In this document: positions 9,193 through 17,696 of the stretch, piece after piece
How positions within the stretch are numbered: position 1 is the first letter of the stretch
Layout of the letters: every line of letters begins with the position of its first letter
Assembly: GCA_050693035.1 (NCBI GenBank)
Contig: JBOGWB010000076.1
Span: forward strand, 1-64,000
Direction of reading: 5' to 3'
Origin: DASYVD01 sp050693035
Lineage (GTDB): Bacteria > Actinomycetota > UBA4738 > CALAEC01
Length of the DNA stretch: 64,000 bases
Notes under the pieces: model-generated
What the model was told of the DNA's origin: nothing
Database searches by the model: none
Seen by the model: only the letters and a program-made list of their open reading frames with translations
Position numbers and translations under genes: made by a program

Positions 9193-10386
9193 ATGAGCGC
9201 CATGCCGAAGCGGGCTCGCGTGTCGACGAAGGCGTCCTCCTTCACCGAGTCGGTCATCCGGGAGATGACCCGGATGGCCATGGAGAACGACGCCATCAAC
9301 CTGGCCCAGGGGTTCCCCGACTTCGCCACGGCTCCCGAGCTCAAACAGGCCGCCACCCGGGCGATCGAGGCGGATCTCAACCAGTACCCCATCACCTGGG
9401 GCGAGCCCGAGCTGCGCGGAGCGATCGCTGCCAAGTACGAGCGCGCTTACGGGATGAAGGTGGACCCGGAGCGCAACGTGTGCGTCACGTGCGGCTCGAC
9501 CGAGGCCATGGTGGCCTCGCTGCTCGCCGTGCTCGATCCCGGGGACGAGGTGGTGATCTTCGAGCCCTTCTACGAGAACTACGGGCCCGACACCATCCTC
9601 GCCGGCGCCGTCCCCCGCCGGGTGGCCCTGCGGCCGCCCGACTGGAGCTTCGACCAGGCCGAGCTGGCCGCGGCGTTCAACGATCGCACTCGGGGCATCG
9701 TCGTGAACACGCCGAACAACCCCACGGGGAAGGTGTTCACCCGCGAGGAGCTCGACGTGATCGCCGCCCTGTGCCAGAAGTGGGACGCCATCGCGTTCAC
9801 CGATGAGATCTACGAGCACATCACCTACGACGGCGCCCGGCACGTGCCCATCGCCACCGTTCCCGGCATGGAGGACCGCACCGTCACGATCAGCGCGCTA
9901 TCGAAGACGTACGCGGTGACCGGATGGCGGGTGGGTTGGACGGTTGCCGCCCCCGACCTCATCAAGGGGATCCGCACCGTGCACGACTTCCTCACCGTCG
10001 GCGCCCCTACTCCGCTTCAGCACGCCGGCGCGGTGGCGCTGGGCTTCCCCGACGAGTACTACGTGCGGCTGGCCGAAGAGTACGCCGAACGCCGAGCGGT
10101 CCTGCTCGAGATCCTCGGCGAGACGGGCTTCAAGGCTCAGCCGCCGGCCGGCGCCTACTACGTGATGGCCGACGTGACCCACCTGGGGATCGAAAGCGAC
10201 GTCCAGGCCGCCGCCCGCATGGTGCGGGAGGCCCGGGTGGCGGTGGTCCCCGGGTCGTCGTTCTTCTCTCGCCCCGAGCTCGGGCGCCACGTCGTCAGGT
10301 TCTCGTTCTGCAAGCGGCTGGAGACCCTCCGGGAAGCGGGCAACCGCCTCCGGGCCTGGGTGGCCAAAGGACCCGGCCGGCCCTAG
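9193..10386 (+). CDS. PLP-dependent class I/II aminotransferase (KAT/YbdL-like)
   Basis: 397 aa. Fold-type I aminotransferase with NLAQGFPDF substrate loop, CVTCGSTEAMVASL cofactor region, NTPNNPTGKVF, DEIYEHITYDG and the Schiff-base lysine in SALSKTYAVTGWRVGW. The FNQGFPD-like and YEHITYDG signatures place it with kynurenine, glutamine or methionine aminotransferases rather than AspC. It swaps an amino group between an amino acid and a 2-oxo acid in the cytoplasm. ATG 9193 and ATG 9202 are both possible starts. Adjacency to an amidase suggests an omega-amidase-type pairing (2-oxo acid amide breakdown), but the amidase here is of the signature family, so that is only a guess. Confidence 0.88.
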   Translation: MSAMPKRARVSTKASSFTESVIREMTRMAMENDAINLAQGFPDFATAPELKQAATRAIEADLNQYPITWGEPELRGAIAAKYERAYGMKVDPERNVCVTCGSTEAMVASLLAVLDPGDEVVIFEPFYENYGPDTILAGAVPRRVALRPPDWSFDQAELAAAFNDRTRGIVVNTPNNPTGKVFTREELDVIAALCQKWDAIAFTDEIYEHITYDGARHVPIATVPGMEDRTVTISALSKTYAVTGWRVGWTVAAPDLIKGIRTVHDFLTVGAPTPLQHAGAVALGFPDEYYVRLAEEYAERRAVLLEILGETGFKAQPPAGAYYVMADVTHLGIESDVQAAARMVREARVAVVPGSSFFSRPELGRHVVRFSFCKRLETLREAGNRLRAWVAKGPGRP

Positions 10387-10470
10387 ACCTGGTCATTTCG
10401 GAGGATGGCGCGCTCACACCCGCCGCCCCTAGGCTCGCCTTGGTTCCCTGACTCCTGAAGGGAGATCACC

Positions 10471-10986
10471 ATGAACCGGTGGCGCACATCAACGTTCGTG
10501 CTGGCGGCCGTGGTCGGCGTGCTCCTCGTTCAGGCCGCCTTCGCCGGAGGGGGGCCGACGGTGACCAGCGTGAGCGGCAAGGGGGCCACGCGAACGAAGA
10601 TCATCCGATCGATCCAGCAGCAGGCCACCTCTTCGGCCACGTTCGTGCCGATCCCGGGGATCGCGACGACTATCTCCGTCCCGGCCGGGACAAGGGCGAT
10701 CATCAAGGTGGAGTTCTTCGCCAGGTCGTTCTGCTTCGGGATCAACCCTCGCTGCGCCGTGCGCATCAGGATCGGCGGCGCGAACGCTCATCCGAACAAC
10801 TGGGACCTGCCGTTCGACGCCGGCGAGTCCAACAACGACCACACCGAGGCGCACGCCACCCAGGGATCCTCGAACGTCCTCGGCACGGGCTCGTACACCG
10901 TCCGCGTGCAGTGGAAGGTGGACGACGCGGCGAATTCCTTCTCCATCGACGGCTTCAGCATGAGTGTGGAAAGGATTCGGGTCTAG
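10471..10986 (+). CDS. Secreted protein of unknown function
   Basis: 171 aa with a signal peptide (MNRWRTSTFVLAAVVGVLLV, cleavage near AAFAGG) and a good ribosome site (GAAGGGAG). The mature part is beta-rich with one short Cys pair (SFCFGINPRCAVRI) that could form a disulfide. No family recognised. The final part (GTGSYTVRVQWKVDDAA) looks like the last strands of a jelly-roll-like domain, seen in many exported proteins. Its stop overlaps the end of the convergent permease gene by 4 nt. Confidence 0.65.
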   Translation: MNRWRTSTFVLAAVVGVLLVQAAFAGGGPTVTSVSGKGATRTKIIRSIQQQATSSATFVPIPGIATTISVPAGTRAIIKVEFFARSFCFGINPRCAVRIRIGGANAHPNNWDLPFDAGESNNDHTEAHATQGSSNVLGTGSYTVRVQWKVDDAANSFSIDGFSMSVERIRV

Positions 10987-11789
10987 CGCTGCCGCTCGAG
11001 GACCGCGGGGTCGGCGCCCAGGAAGCGCAGCAGGTTCCCGAACAACGCGAACAGCGAGAACACCGACGTGGCCAGGCCAATGAACACCACGGTGACCGCG
11101 GCGATGGTCGGGGTGAATCCGTACCGAAGGCTGTTGAAGATCTTGATCGGCAGGGTCTCCACGGAGAACCCTGCCACCAGGAAGGCGATGATGTACTCGT
11201 TCAGGCTGAGCACGAACGCAGCCGCGTAGCCCGTGATCATCGACGGGATCAACAGGGGAAGCGTCACCGTCCTGAAGGTCTTCCGGGGATTGGCTCCCAT
11301 GGTCTGAGCGGCCTCCGGCAGCGCCGGATCGAGCGTGTCCATGGCCAGGCTGATGGTGATGAGAGGAAGCGTGGAGAAGAAGATGCCGTGGGCCACGATC
11401 ACGTTCTCGATCCGGCCGATGTGGTTCACGCCGTTCCAGAACACCTGGGCCCCCAGGGCGCTGATCACCGGCGGCAGCATGAACGGGAGGATCCCCAGCC
11501 CGTACAGCAGCGGCGTCAGCCGGACCCGGTAGGCCCGCAGCACGTAGGCCAGGGGCAGGGCGATGACGACCGCCAGGGCCGCGCCCGCAGCGGCGATGAT
11601 CAGGCTGCGCTCGATGGCCCGTCGCCATCCCGGGTCGGCCCAGATCTGCTGATACCAATGGAGCGAGAACCCGTCCGGCGGGAAGTCCATGTACCGGCTG
11701 GTGTTGATGGACACGATCGCCACCACCACCAGCGGGGCCACCAGGAACAGCACCACCAGCACGGCCAGGACCACCCGCAGGGGCCGCAC
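10983..11789 (-). CDS. ABC transporter permease, spermidine/putrescine type (PotC-like)
   Basis: 268 aa, six predicted membrane helices. The cytoplasmic EAA loop that docks to the ATPase is present (EAAQTMGANPRKTFRTVTLP). It directly follows the other permease (stop and start are adjacent), giving a heteromeric importer with the ATPase and binding protein upstream. Specificity for polyamines is inferred from family resemblance and from the agmatinase gene in the same operon. Confidence 0.88.
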   Translation of the reverse strand: MRPLRVVLAVLVVLFLVAPLVVVAIVSINTSRYMDFPPDGFSLHWYQQIWADPGWRRAIERSLIIAAAGAALAVVIALPLAYVLRAYRVRLTPLLYGLGILPFMLPPVISALGAQVFWNGVNHIGRIENVIVAHGIFFSTLPLITISLAMDTLDPALPEAAQTMGANPRKTFRTVTLPLLIPSMITGYAAAFVLSLNEYIIAFLVAGFSVETLPIKIFNSLRYGFTPTIAAVTVVFIGLATSVFSLFALFGNLLRFLGADPAVLERQR

Positions 11790-12647
11790 CTACTCGGCCC
11801 TCCGGGTCTTCGACTCGATCAGCAGGACCATCCCCACGAGTCCCAGGCTGAGCACGGTCAGGAACATGGCCATGGCCGAGGCGAACGGGACGTTCGCGTT
11901 GAACGAGGCCTGGTCGGAGATGAACACCGACAGGGTCCAGTGCTCCGGCCGTCCCAGGATCGCCGCGATCAGGTAGCTCCCCAGCGTGAACACGAACACG
12001 AGCAGGAACGCGGCCATGATGGTGGGGCGCATGATCGGGATGACCACGGTCCGGAACGTGCGCCACGGGCTGGCTCCCAGCGTCTGGGCCGCCTCGGTCA
12101 CCTCCCGGTCCAGCCGGGACAGCTGCGGATACAGCGTGAGGATGCAGTAGGGGAAGGCAATGTACGACAGGCCCAGCAGAACGGCGACGAACCCCGGTTG
12201 GTAGGGCTGGGCCTCCCCCATGAGCCCCAGCCAGACCAGGATGTTGGAGATCCCGGCGGCCCGGCCAAGGACCACGCTCCAGCTGAACCCCACGATGACC
12301 TCGGACAGAGAAAGCGCCGACATCACCAGGACCAGCAGCACGACGTGGGGCCGGCGCCGCATCTGGGTCAGGAAGTAGGTGAACGGGAAGGCCAGCGTCA
12401 CACAGGCCGCCGCGGCGACCAACGAGATCCAGATCGAGAACAGCGCCCGCTCCACGAACAGCCCGCTGAACAGGCGCGTGTAGCTGGCCAGCTCGAATCC
12501 GGGCTCGTAGAAGCCGCCGGAGATCCGACGGTAGAACGATGCCGCCACCATCATCATGAACGGCGTGAGGAAGAAGACGGCCAGCATCCCCACGGGGAAG
12601 GCCAGAACGAGGTAGGTGCGAAGGGACGGCCTCCGCCGTTCGCTCAT
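11790..12647 (-). CDS. ABC transporter permease, spermidine/putrescine type (PotB-like)
   Basis: 285 aa from ATG 12647. This start makes an ATGA overlap with the stop of the ATPase gene, and it removes a proline/arginine-rich extension that would overlap the ATPase. Six predicted helices, with the EAA loop EAAQTLGASPWRTFRTVVIP. The segment LRTYLVLAFPVGMLAVFFLT is the first helix. It forms the transmembrane channel with the following permease. Confidence 0.88.
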   Translation of the reverse strand: MSERRRPSLRTYLVLAFPVGMLAVFFLTPFMMMVAASFYRRISGGFYEPGFELASYTRLFSGLFVERALFSIWISLVAAAACVTLAFPFTYFLTQMRRRPHVVLLVLVMSALSLSEVIVGFSWSVVLGRAAGISNILVWLGLMGEAQPYQPGFVAVLLGLSYIAFPYCILTLYPQLSRLDREVTEAAQTLGASPWRTFRTVVIPIMRPTIMAAFLLVFVFTLGSYLIAAILGRPEHWTLSVFISDQASFNANVPFASAMAMFLTVLSLGLVGMVLLIESKTRRAE

Positions 12648-13717
12648 TCCCGAACCACCACGCAGGCCTCGGGGGGGAACCGCACGGTCACCGCGTCGCC
12701 CTGCGCCACCGGAACGCGTTCCCGGGGACTCCCCGCCACCACCACGTGGTCCTCGAGGCCGCAGTCCACGTAGCACTCGAACAGCTCGCCGAGGTCGCGG
12801 ACGAACACCACCGTTCCGGGGAGGCTGTTCTGATCGGATTTCTCGCCCGCTTCGAGGTGCGCGTCCTCCGGGCGGACCGAGAGCAGGACCCGCTCTCCCT
12901 CCAACGGCGCCTGTCCGTCGAGGGTGAAGGTCCGGTCGCGGACCATCACCCGGCCGCCGCTCGCCGCCCTACCTTCCAGGAGGTTCGTGGAGCCCATGAA
13001 CTTGGCCACGAACGCGGTCGCCGGCCGCCGGTACACCTCCAGCGCGACGCCCATCTGCTCGATCCGTCCGTCGCGCATCACCACCACCAGGTCCGACATG
13101 GTCATGGCCTCGCGCTGGTCGTGGGTGACCATGATCGTGGTGATCCCCAGCTTCTGTTGCAGCAGCCGCAGCTCCACCTGGAGCTGCTCCCGGAGGTTCG
13201 CGTCGAGCGCCGACAGCGGCTCGTCGAGGAGGAACAGCCGTGGCTCCAGGGCCAGGGCCCGGGCGGTGGCGACGCGCTGCCGCTGTCCTCCGGAGAGCTG
13301 CATGATCCGCCGGCTTCCCAGTCCCGGCAGGTCTACCAGGGCGAGCAGCTCCTCCACCCTCCGGCTCATGGTGCCCCGGTCGGCCCCCCTGATCCGCAGC
13401 CCGTAGGCCACGTTGCCCGACACGTTCAGGTGGGGGAACAGGGCCAGGGTCTGGAACACCATCCCCACGTCACGGGCGTGCGGAGGCAGATCAGTGATGT
13501 CCTTCCCGTCGAGGAACACCCGGCCCGCGGTGGGCTGCTCGAGCCCGGCGATCAGCCGCAGCAAGGTGGTCTTCCCGCAACCGGAAGGACCGAGGAAGGA
13601 GATCAGCTTGCCGGGCGGCAGCTCCAGGTCCACCCCGGCCACCGCCGTCACGTCGGCGAACCGCTTGACCAGCCCCTGCAGGCGGAGGGCACCCCGGGCT
13701 TCCCGCCGCTCGTTCAT
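12644..13717 (-). CDS. ABC transporter ATP-binding protein (PotA-like)
   Basis: 357 aa. Walker A GPSGCGKTTLLRLIAGL, Q-loop VFQTLALFPHL, signature LSGGQRQRVATARAL, Walker B LFLLDEPLSALD and H-loop VTHDQREAMT. The C-terminal third (about 240-357) is a TOBE regulatory domain, as in PotA/MalK-type importers. It powers uptake through the two permeases. It starts 22 nt after the binding-protein stop and overlaps the next permease by 4 nt, so translation is coupled. Confidence 0.92.
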   Translation of the reverse strand: MNERREARGALRLQGLVKRFADVTAVAGVDLELPPGKLISFLGPSGCGKTTLLRLIAGLEQPTAGRVFLDGKDITDLPPHARDVGMVFQTLALFPHLNVSGNVAYGLRIRGADRGTMSRRVEELLALVDLPGLGSRRIMQLSGGQRQRVATARALALEPRLFLLDEPLSALDANLREQLQVELRLLQQKLGITTIMVTHDQREAMTMSDLVVVMRDGRIEQMGVALEVYRRPATAFVAKFMGSTNLLEGRAASGGRVMVRDRTFTLDGQAPLEGERVLLSVRPEDAHLEAGEKSDQNSLPGTVVFVRDLGELFECYVDCGLEDHVVVAGSPRERVPVAQGDAVTVRFPPEACVVVRE

Positions 13718-13739
13718 GAGGGAGTCTCGTTCGGGGGCG

Positions 13740-14885
13740 CTAGGAGATCACCATCTCCGACCACTGCTGGTCGATCCAGTCCTCCCACTGGTCGTAGATC
13801 TTGTACTCGGGACGGAGCGCCGCCTCCGGGCCCGGGCCGCTCACCGCGGTGTATTCCTCTTCTGTCAGGTCCATCTGGTCCCGGATCACCACGGGCGAGG
13901 TTCCCAGGGTCCGGGCCAGCTCGGCCTGGATCTCCGGGCGGCAGAAGTAGTCGATGAACGCGTGGCACGCCGCCACGTTCTCGCTGTTGCGCGAGATGTG
14001 CCAGAACCCCGAGTCCAGGATGGCGCCCTCGGTGGGGAACACGCTGCGGAGCGCTTCACCCTGCGAGGCCGCGAACGTGGTGATGTCGTGGTAGAACTGG
14101 CCCAACGACACCTCCCCGGTGTTGAACGCGTTCTGCGCGTTGGCCTCGTCCCGGTACCACAGCTTCACGTTCGGCTTCACCTCTTGGAGCTTGGTCAGGA
14201 CCTCGAGCACTCCCTCCTGCGTCTGGATCGCATCGTAGCCCCCGAAGAAGGTCGCCGCGGTGATCTCGATGAGGAAGGAGTTCCCCGCGTTGCGGAGCAG
14301 CGCCAGCTCGTTCCGCCACTCCGGGTCCCAGAACGCCGCCCACGTGTCGGGGCTCTCGTTCACCCGCTCGGTGTTCGAGACGATGGTGATGAACCAGGAC
14401 ACGGCGCCGATGCCGGCAACCCGACTGTCCTCGCTCTCGCGGACGAACCCCTCGGCGAGGTGCGTCGAGTTCGGGACGGCCGAGAGGTCCACGGGCGCGA
14501 AGATCTCCCCGTTGATGGCCCGCTGGATCCCCACCCCGGAAAGCATCGACACATCCGAGGGGGGTGGGGTGTTCGCTCGCACCGACTGCTGGAGCTGGGT
14601 GACCCACACCTCCGAGGTGGGCTCGGAGACCGACTCCACCTCGACCCCCGTCTCCTCCGTGAACGCGGGGTACATCTTGCGGAAGTTCTCCTCGAAGAAG
14701 CCACCGTACGTGCTGGCCTTGATCTTCGTGCCCTCGATGTTGCCGGTCGAGATGGCGGTCGGGCTGGCCGCGGGCGAGGGGGTCCTGCCACAGGCGGCCA
14801 GGATGCCCGGAATGGTCAGGGCCCCGGCCGCCAGGGGAACGCGGTTCAGGAAATCACGCCGAGTGAGACGCCGATCGCTCGCCAC
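13740..14885 (-). CDS. Polyamine-type extracellular binding protein, Tat-exported lipoprotein (PotD-like)
   Basis: 381 aa from GTG 14885, preceded by GGAGGGA; a long upstream extension of the frame belongs to no protein. The N-terminus has a twin-arginine signal (RRLTRRDFLNRV) and a lipobox (GILAAC), so it is folded in the cytoplasm, exported by Tat and tethered to the membrane outer face. The rest resembles PotD/PotF-family proteins (KIKASTYGGFFEENFRKMYP, WDPEWRNELALLRNAGNSF, GQFYHDI). It captures the ligand, probably putrescine, spermidine or a related cation, for the permeases encoded downstream. Confidence 0.85.
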   Translation of the reverse strand: MASDRRLTRRDFLNRVPLAAGALTIPGILAACGRTPSPAASPTAISTGNIEGTKIKASTYGGFFEENFRKMYPAFTEETGVEVESVSEPTSEVWVTQLQQSVRANTPPPSDVSMLSGVGIQRAINGEIFAPVDLSAVPNSTHLAEGFVRESEDSRVAGIGAVSWFITIVSNTERVNESPDTWAAFWDPEWRNELALLRNAGNSFLIEITAATFFGGYDAIQTQEGVLEVLTKLQEVKPNVKLWYRDEANAQNAFNTGEVSLGQFYHDITTFAASQGEALRSVFPTEGAILDSGFWHISRNSENVAACHAFIDYFCRPEIQAELARTLGTSPVVIRDQMDLTEEEYTAVSGPGPEAALRPEYKIYDQWEDWIDQQWSEMVIS

Positions 14886-14971
14886 GGAGAGCCTCCCTCC
14901 GGAAAGTCTGGTGGCCGGACGATATACCCGCGTTCCGGCAAGGAGCAAGGCAGGGTTGGTCGAGGCGGCAG

Positions 14972-15937
14972 CTACCCGGGTGGTCGCCGGGCGAACAGTC
15001 CCAACAGCTCGTAGGCCACGTGTGAGGCGGCGACGCCGGTCACCTCGGCGTGGTCGTACGCCGGGGCCACCTCCACGATGTCGGCGGAGACGACGTTGAG
15101 GCCGGCCAGGCCGCGGAGGATGCCCAGGAGCTCCCTGGTGGTCAGCCCGCCCGCCTCGGGGGTCCCCGTCCCCGGGGCCATCCCCGGGTCGATCACGTCG
15201 ATGTCCACGGAGACGTAGACGGGGGCCTCCGCCACCCGATCGCGGATGCGCTGCACCGCCCCCTCCACCCGCATCTCCTCCAGGTCCATGGCGCCGACGA
15301 CGGTGAAGCCGAACCGCTCGTCGTCGGAGAGATCCTCCCGGGAGAACAGCGGCCCCCGGATGCCCACGTGCACGGCATGATCCTGCAGCAGCAACTTCTC
15401 CTCCCAGGCCCGACGGAACGGTGTGCCGTGCGTGTAGGGCTCGCCGAAGTACGTGTCCCACGTGTCGAGGTGGGCGTCGAAGTGCACCAGGGCCACCGGG
15501 CCGAACTTGCGACTCACCGCCCGCAGCAGCGGCAGGGCGACGGTGTGATCTCCCCCCAGCGTGAGCAGGTGGCCGGCCGACCCGAGCAGCTCCTCCGCGC
15601 CCCGCTCGATCTGCCCGATGGCCTCCTGGATGCTGAATGGGTTCGCCGGGATATCGCCCGCGTCGGCGACCTGCTGCGCCCGGAACGGCTCGACGTCCAG
15701 AGCGGGGTGATAGGCGCGAAGGAGCCGGGAGGCCTGGCGGATCGCGGACGGTCCGAACCGGGCCCCGGGCCGGTAGGTGGTCCCGGTGTCGAACGGTGCC
15801 CCAACCACCGCGACGTCGCATCTCTCGACCTCGTCCCGGCGGGGGAGCCGGGCGAACGTGGCCGGTCCCGCGAACCGCGGAACCTTCAGTGGATCGACGG
15901 GACCGAGGGGCCCCCGTCCGGCGGTGCCCTCCGTCAA
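14972..15937 (-). CDS. speB: Agmatinase (ureohydrolase family)
   Basis: 321 aa. The di-manganese ureohydrolase site is complete: [22 protein letters not shown], and [20 protein letters not shown]. Agmatinase converts agmatine to putrescine and urea; the GTGTPE ending favours agmatinase over arginase, though other guanidino substrates are possible. TTG 15937 follows the TAG stop of the translin-like gene at once, and GAGGCGGGA lies upstream. Putrescine production beside a polyamine-type importer makes this a polyamine supply operon. Confidence 0.85.
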   Translation of the reverse strand: MTEGTAGRGPLGPVDPLKVPRFAGPATFARLPRRDEVERCDVAVVGAPFDTGTTYRPGARFGPSAIRQASRLLRAYHPALDVEPFRAQQVADAGDIPANPFSIQEAIGQIERGAEELLGSAGHLLTLGGDHTVALPLLRAVSRKFGPVALVHFDAHLDTWDTYFGEPYTHGTPFRRAWEEKLLLQDHAVHVGIRGPLFSREDLSDDERFGFTVVGAMDLEEMRVEGAVQRIRDRVAEAPVYVSVDIDVIDPGMAPGTGTPEAGGLTTRELLGILRGLAGLNVVSADIVEVAPAYDHAEVTGVAASHVAYELLGLFARRPPG

Positions 15938-16573
15938 CTAATCCCGCCTCAGCTCGTCGGTGTGTTCCTCGAGGGCCTTCTTCAGTCCCGCTTGGACGAG
16001 CGACACGGTGAGGTCTCCCCTGGTGCGCTCGATGATCCCCCGGGCCGAGTCGGTGGAGCGGCGCAGGTTCCCCGTCACCGCGTCCGGATAGTCCATCGAC
16101 ACGAGCAGGTGGTAGATGTCCTCCATCATCCGGAGGATCTCCTCGCTCCTCCCGACCTCCCCCTTCCGCAGCAGATCGAGGATGGCCCGTCGGCCCTCGC
16201 CGATGGCTTCGGCCATGCCGTTGAGGTATGCGGGCAGGGTGACCCGGAGATCGTCGGGGCCGGGGAGCTCCTCTCCCTTCACCACGGCCTCGGTGAGCTT
16301 GGACTCCGCGTACTCCTTCTGGGCGTCTTGGACGAACCCCGCGTGCAGCACGTCCGGCTGGGAGTGTAGGGCCTCACCCGCGGTATCAAGGGCCGCACGG
16401 GCCTCGTCCTGGAGGCGGTGAGCTTCTTCCCATTCCCCCCGGTGGATGGCCCGGATGGAGTTGGCCGAGGCGCGGATGGCCTTCCGGGACGAGGGCAGGC
16501 CGATTTCCCGGGCGGCCATCTTCTCGTCGAACCGGCGCTGGAACTCCCCGGCCAGGCCCCGCAGGTCGGTCAC
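15938..16573 (-). CDS. Translin-family protein (predicted RNA/DNA-binding)
   Basis: 211 aa, almost entirely alpha-helical. It fits archaeal/bacterial translin homologues (COG2178): ASANSIRAIHRGEWEEAHRL near the N-terminus, FVQDAQKEYAES, LPAYLNGMAEAIGEGRRA, then the C-terminal hallmark SMDYPDAVTGNLRRSTDSAR and IIERTRGDLT. Such proteins in databases are often mislabelled haloacid dehalogenase, but no HAD motif is present. Translins form octameric rings that bind, and with partners cleave, single-stranded RNA. GTG 16573 lacks a ribosome site but sits 7 nt after GAGAAT, so the message may be leaderless. It is the first gene of the polyamine operon. Confidence 0.72.
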   Translation of the reverse strand: MTDLRGLAGEFQRRFDEKMAAREIGLPSSRKAIRASANSIRAIHRGEWEEAHRLQDEARAALDTAGEALHSQPDVLHAGFVQDAQKEYAESKLTEAVVKGEELPGPDDLRVTLPAYLNGMAEAIGEGRRAILDLLRKGEVGRSEEILRMMEDIYHLLVSMDYPDAVTGNLRRSTDSARGIIERTRGDLTVSLVQAGLKKALEEHTDELRRD

Positions 16574-16891
16574 GTCCGCGATTCTCGCAGAGCGTCTCGT
16601 GCCGCGGCGAGCCGGAGGCACCGGTCCCGGGAAAGGGTACGGGCCCCGGCACGCGACCGGGACCCGACCCAGGGGGTGTTGCTGAGGTGTTGCTCTACCT
16701 ACCTCATAACCCCCTTTTCCCAGTCCAAACCGAACCAACCCCTCGATTTCCCCTAAACCGAGACGAGACGCGCTGACCTGGGAAAACGTTCGGTCGCTCT
16801 GCTCTCTTGCTCTGCTTCGAGGCGTTTGTCCGACTCCGCACCGGGGTAGGTCTGAAGGGTACCCAATCGGAACACCGGAAGGGGTTCTCCC
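16574..16891. other. Divergent intergenic region between translin and peptide cluster
   Basis: No gene seen. GGTCCCGG (16623-16630) and CCGGGACC (16657-16664) form an 8-bp inverted repeat. A locally AT-richer, C/A-biased stretch at 16700-16755 departs from the composition around it and may hold the forward promoter for the peptide cluster. GGAAGGGG just before 16892 is its ribosome site. The reverse-strand promoter for the translin-like gene appears to end at GAGAAT (complement of 16581-16586). Confidence 0.4.
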
Positions 16892-17122
16892 GTGGTGAAG
16901 AAGGTCATCAAGCGCCGGATCCGCCATCAGAAAGATGGCGTGAACCTCGCGGCCGACATCGACGCCGTCGTGTCGGTGAACACCGGGGAATCCGGAAAGA
17001 CCTCCGTCACCCGTTCTCGGAGCCGCAGCAGAATCGTGCAGCGGTCGGGCGGATCCGAGAAGCCCGTGAAGGACTCCGGGAAACCCCAGGGAACCGACAG
17101 CCCGATGGAGGGAGGTGAGTAG
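16892..17122 (+). CDS. Small basic peptide, first gene of the peptide cluster
   Basis: 76 aa, GTG start with GGAAGGGG upstream. Not recognised. The N-terminus is strongly basic (VKKVIKRRIRHQ), the middle carries VNLAADIDAVVSVNTGESGK, and the C-terminal half is Ser/Arg/Lys rich (SVTRSRSRSRIVQRS). The middle resembles in style the N-A-V-A-x-N patterns of the secreted protein and peptides further along the cluster. Its stop is 1 nt before the start of the first tandem peptide, so the genes are coupled. It may be another substrate or a nucleic-acid-binding accessory. Confidence 0.6.
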   Translation: MVKKVIKRRIRHQKDGVNLAADIDAVVSVNTGESGKTSVTRSRSRSRIVQRSGGSEKPVKDSGKPQGTDSPMEGGE

Positions 17123-17123
17123 A

Positions 17124-17354
17124 GTGGGCGAGAAGGAGCAGTACAAGCGCCTCACGAAGGAGGAGCTCGACCAGCTTGCCGGCGAGCCCCTCCCTGAGCG
17201 GGCGGCCATGTCGCTGATCAACGCGAACATCGCCATCCCGATCAACGCGGCCATCGCCGCCAACGTGCTGTCGGACAACGCCGTGGCCTACGCCGAGGCG
17301 GCCCAGACCGGAGACGTCGACCAGGCCTCCGGCTCGATCGTCGAGGGCCCGTAG
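17124..17354 (+). CDS. Tandem conserved peptide 1 (candidate precursor peptide)
   Basis: 76 aa. GTG 17124 is chosen because GGAGGTG ends 7 nt before it; an in-frame GTG at 17115 lies inside that site. The peptide has a charged N-terminal part (KRLTKEELDQLAGEPLPERA) and then AAMSLINANIAIPINAAIAA, VLSDNAVAYAEAAQ and DVDQASGSIVEGP. It lacks Cys and has no signal peptide or membrane helix. Two closely similar copies follow. The layout of a helical, charged leader plus a small-residue-rich tail, next to a PqqD-like domain protein, suggests a ribosomally made precursor. Function is not established. Confidence 0.8.
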   Translation: MGEKEQYKRLTKEELDQLAGEPLPERAAMSLINANIAIPINAAIAANVLSDNAVAYAEAAQTGDVDQASGSIVEGP

Positions 17355-17391
17355 TCACGGCAGATCGATGACAGTACGCAGTCTCAACGAC

Positions 17392-17408
17392 CACCTCTCA
17401 AGGAGGTG
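17392..17408 (+). promoter_or_regulatory. Hairpin masking the ribosome site of peptide 2
   Basis: CACCTC (17392-17397) pairs perfectly with GAGGTG (17403-17408) across the loop TCAAG. The right arm is the Shine-Dalgarno AGGAGGTG of the next peptide, which starts 7 nt later. In RNA the stem would hide the ribosome site, so translation of peptide 2 could be set by this switch or by ribosomes leaving peptide 1. Confidence 0.5.
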
Positions 17409-17414
17409 ACAACG

Positions 17415-17654
17415 ATGGGCAAGAAGAACGCCGAAGAGTACAAGCGCTTGACGAAGGAGGAGCTCGAGACTCTGGCAGGTGAGCCCCTCCCGGAGCGCGC
17501 GGCCATGTCGCTGATCAACGCGAACATCGCCGCACCGGTGAACGCGGCGCTGGCGCTCAACGTGCTGAGCGACAACTCGGTGGCCTATGCCGAGGCGACC
17601 CAGACCGCGGACATCGACCAGGCCGCCGGCTCGATCGTGGACGAGGGGCCGTAG
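17415..17654 (+). CDS. Tandem conserved peptide 2 (candidate precursor peptide)
   Basis: 79 aa from ATG 17415 with AGGAGGTG upstream. Copy of peptide 1 with changes mainly in the variable tail: KRLTKEELETLAGEPLPERA, AAMSLINANIAAPVNAALAL, VLSDNSVAYAEATQ, DIDQAAGSIVDEGP. The core PLPERAAMSLINAN is identical in all three copies, while the segment after it varies at alternate positions. The spacer after it shares GATCGATGACA with the spacer before it, so the unit duplicated with its intergenic DNA. Confidence 0.82.
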   Translation: MGKKNAEEYKRLTKEELETLAGEPLPERAAMSLINANIAAPVNAALALNVLSDNSVAYAEATQTADIDQAAGSIVDEGP

Positions 17655-17696
17655 CGGCTGATCCGATGGATCGATGACATGACGAAGGAGGGCGCA

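Noticed and set aside
10479..12773. A 764-residue forward open frame opposite the permease genes
   Set aside because: It is Arg/Gly/His/Pro rich with no domain or ribosome site, while the reverse strand encodes two complete permeases with EAA loops. High GC content creates such shadow frames.
15938..16573. Haloacid dehalogenase annotation for the helical protein
   Set aside because: No DxDx[TV] nucleophile or other HAD motif occurs; the conserved blocks are those of translins.
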